Positions 62,556 through 64,000 of a stretch of 64,000 bases of DNA are shown one piece after another. The first letter of the stretch is position 1. Every line of letters begins with the position of its first letter. The position numbers were made by a program, and so were the translations under genes. The notes beneath the pieces were generated by a model. That model saw only the letters and a list, made by a program, of their open reading frames with translations. It did not search any database and was not told the origin of the DNA. Location: positions 1 to 64,000 of the forward strand of contig NZ_LZGW01000001.1 in assembly GCF_001690275.1 (NCBI RefSeq), in the 5' to 3' direction. The DNA comes from Gilliamella sp. WF3-4. GTDB taxonomy: Bacteria; Pseudomonadota; Gammaproteobacteria; Enterobacterales; Orbaceae.

Positions 62556-63553
62556 TTATCTAATCCCATAAATTGCATCGATAAATTAAATATTTCGTCC
62601 CATATTTGAACTTGATTATTATGTTTTAGACTGATTTCAATTTCAGTCAGTTTGGCTAGTAAATTAAACAAGCTTTTAATATCGCAACGATTTAAATAAT
62701 TGGTATAAATCGCTCTTTTATTTTGCCAAATTTTATATTCATCAAAAACCTGTTTTAAAGTTTTTTGCTGTAACCCTTTTTTTAAATTAATGATCAGTAT
62801 TAGCTCACGTTGAATAATTCGCAACAAGATTAATGGCTCAAATTCATTCATCTTTAACTGCTGTAAAATATGCATAGCCCTTTTTGTTTTATTGGCCATT
62901 AATGCATCAGTCCAATGATAGGGCGTAAATATTGCTGAATCATTAATATTACTTTCGACTTCGTCATAAGAAATGATGTGATCGGGATACAACAATTTTA
63001 GCTGTGCAATAATTTGCGTTAATGCAAGTAAATTGCCCTCATAATAATAGCAAAGTAGATCTATTGCTTTAGGCTCAATAGCAATTTGTTGTTGCTGTAA
63101 ATGATTTTTAACCCATTGTGGTAGTTGTAAGGTATCGGGTGTGGCACAATTGACAACGACTAATTTATCCGATAAAGCTTTATACCAAATTGCATTTTCT
63201 TGGGCTTTAGTCATTTTATTGAGCGTGATTATCAGTGCAATATCAGGCGTTAAAATCTCGCTGAGCGTATTAAGTTTAGCGGTAATGCCTGCATTTAATG
63301 AATTCTCACCAAAATCAAGCAGAAGCAAAGTGTTGCTTGAAAATAAATTCATTGCTTGACAGCAATCAAAAATGGCTATCCAATCAGTTTGATTATCAAT
63401 AACAAACGTAAGCTGTTCATCAAAGCCAGCAAGTTTAAAAGCGTTTCGTAACTCAGTTTGCGTATAATGCTGTAAATAAGGATCACTACCTAAAATCAAA
63501 TAATAAGGTGATCCTAATTTATGGCTAATTTGATCGGCACTAATTTTAATCAT
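62549..63553 (-). CDS. holA: DNA polymerase III delta subunit HolA
   Basis: A 334-residue clamp-loader subunit (E. coli 343) that opens the beta clamp. It starts MIKISADQISHKLGSPYYLILGSDPYL, has GFDEQLTFVIDNQTDW and FSSNTLLLLDFGEN, and the helical collar domain near the end. Weakly conserved but in its usual place between lptE and nadD. It starts 7 bp after lptE. Confidence 0.93.
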   Translation of the reverse strand: MIKISADQISHKLGSPYYLILGSDPYLQHYTQTELRNAFKLAGFDEQLTFVIDNQTDWIAIFDCCQAMNLFSSNTLLLLDFGENSLNAGITAKLNTLSEILTPDIALIITLNKMTKAQENAIWYKALSDKLVVVNCATPDTLQLPQWVKNHLQQQQIAIEPKAIDLLCYYYEGNLLALTQIIAQLKLLYPDHIISYDEVESNINDSAIFTPYHWTDALMANKTKRAMHILQQLKMNEFEPLILLRIIQRELILIINLKKGLQQKTLKQVFDEYKIWQNKRAIYTNYLNRCDIKSLFNLLAKLTEIEISLKHNNQVQIWDEIFNLSMQFMGLDKC

Positions 63554-63560
63554 GATAACG

Positions 63561-64000
63561 TTAATTTACCGCATCAATTGATTTTAATTTACGAATAATT
63601 TGTTTAGCTGCCTCTTTAAACATCTCGTTTTCAATTAAGTCTTGTTCGACCGTTTTCGCTAGTGCTTCAGATGGATTATCAAAGAACGTTCTAAATACAC
63701 GAACATTAATTGGGTATGTTTGTTGACCAGCAATAACAACTTGTGCTTCAACAGCTAAGACTAATTGATATTCGGCAGCTTTACCATCCTGATAAATCGA
63801 AATGGTATTGCGACTTAGATTTTCGCTTATCATTCTTAGCGATGGCAATGGCTCTGAAGCATTATTATTGGCTAGAGTCACTTGGTTATCGTGCAATAAC
63901 TCTTTAATATTGCGAGACAGGCGGCCATAAGGATCATAACTTACATAAGACATCGTTTTGAAACGTTCAGGTACTTCTGGCTCATGCTGCAGATGAAATC
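63561..64000 (-). CDS. lptE: LPS assembly lipoprotein LptE (partial, runs off right edge)
   Basis: The frame is open to the window edge, beginning with FHLQHEPEVPERFK, which corresponds to LptE soon after its lipidated Cys; the signal peptide and lipobox are outside. DPYGRLSRNIKELL, TISIYQDGKAAEYQL and YPINVRVFRTFFDNP match the family. LptE plugs the LptD barrel that inserts LPS in the outer membrane. An internal Met at 63953 is not the start. It is upstream of holA-nadD, as in E. coli. Confidence 0.92.
   Translation of the reverse strand, partial: FHLQHEPEVPERFKTMSYVSYDPYGRLSRNIKELLHDNQVTLANNNASEPLPSLRMISENLSRNTISIYQDGKAAEYQLVLAVEAQVVIAGQQTYPINVRVFRTFFDNPSEALAKTVEQDLIENEMFKEAAKQIIRKLKSIDAVN

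Overview
The window reads as a chromosomal segment of an AT-rich gammaproteobacterium. Markers of the Dam/SeqA/MatP clade (seqA, matP), the bifunctional hisB and hisIE, the hemCDXY order, hflD, lonH next to fabA and yejM all point there. The combination of low GC, shortened versions of E. coli-like genes (hemY, ygiF) and decayed adhesin-like genes suits an Orbaceae gut symbiont such as Gilliamella. That genus assignment is inference from gene content, not from a search.

Layout. 1-1040: part of an IS3-family element whose orfA carries two in-frame stops. 1110-7181: a YtcJ-like amidohydrolase (-), then matP, topA and cysB (+). 7254-14529: a complete histidine operon (hisGDCBHAFIE, minus strand) with a His6 leader peptide and attenuator. 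14743-19738: a divergent Lrp-like regulator and isochorismatase-family hydrolase, then seqA-pgm (-) with a small lipoprotein upstream, then slyB and gloA (+). 19790-31091: gmk, a relic of an adhesin-like gene, azlC-azlD, hemCDXY, purB-hflD-mnmA, and a phage-type divergent repressor/Ner pair. 31173-37852: yggT, yggS and a PilT-like ATPase; then an intact IS256-family insertion with an 8-bp target duplication beside a broken adhesin-like gene; then proC. 38158-43905: a cold-shock protein, two small secreted proteins, fabA, lonH and yejM. 43944-51620: lipB-lipA divergent from aceEF-lpdA, so lipoate synthesis sits beside lipoylated pyruvate dehydrogenase. 51993-57248: a short ygiF, an unrecognised membrane protein and glnE. 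57249-57837: a gene-poor convergent interval with a nested RNA-like fold and a 21-codon hydrophobic ORF behind a near-consensus Shine-Dalgarno. 57838-64000: ttcA-efpL, yeiW, lysP, infA, and nadD-holA-lptE running off the edge.

Most of the window is conserved housekeeping sequence: histidine and heme synthesis, purines, tRNA thiolation, pyruvate dehydrogenase, LPS assembly and chromosome organisation. The less ordinary parts are the 57.3-57.6 kb interval, the repressor/Ner pair at 30-31 kb, the two related adhesin-like remains at 20.7 and 35-36.7 kb, the orphan membrane protein between ygiF and glnE, and the lipoprotein before seqA. I found no CRISPR array, tRNA, rRNA or clear defence or toxin cassette. 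The 57.5-kb peptide is the best candidate for something undescribed, and it remains a hypothesis.
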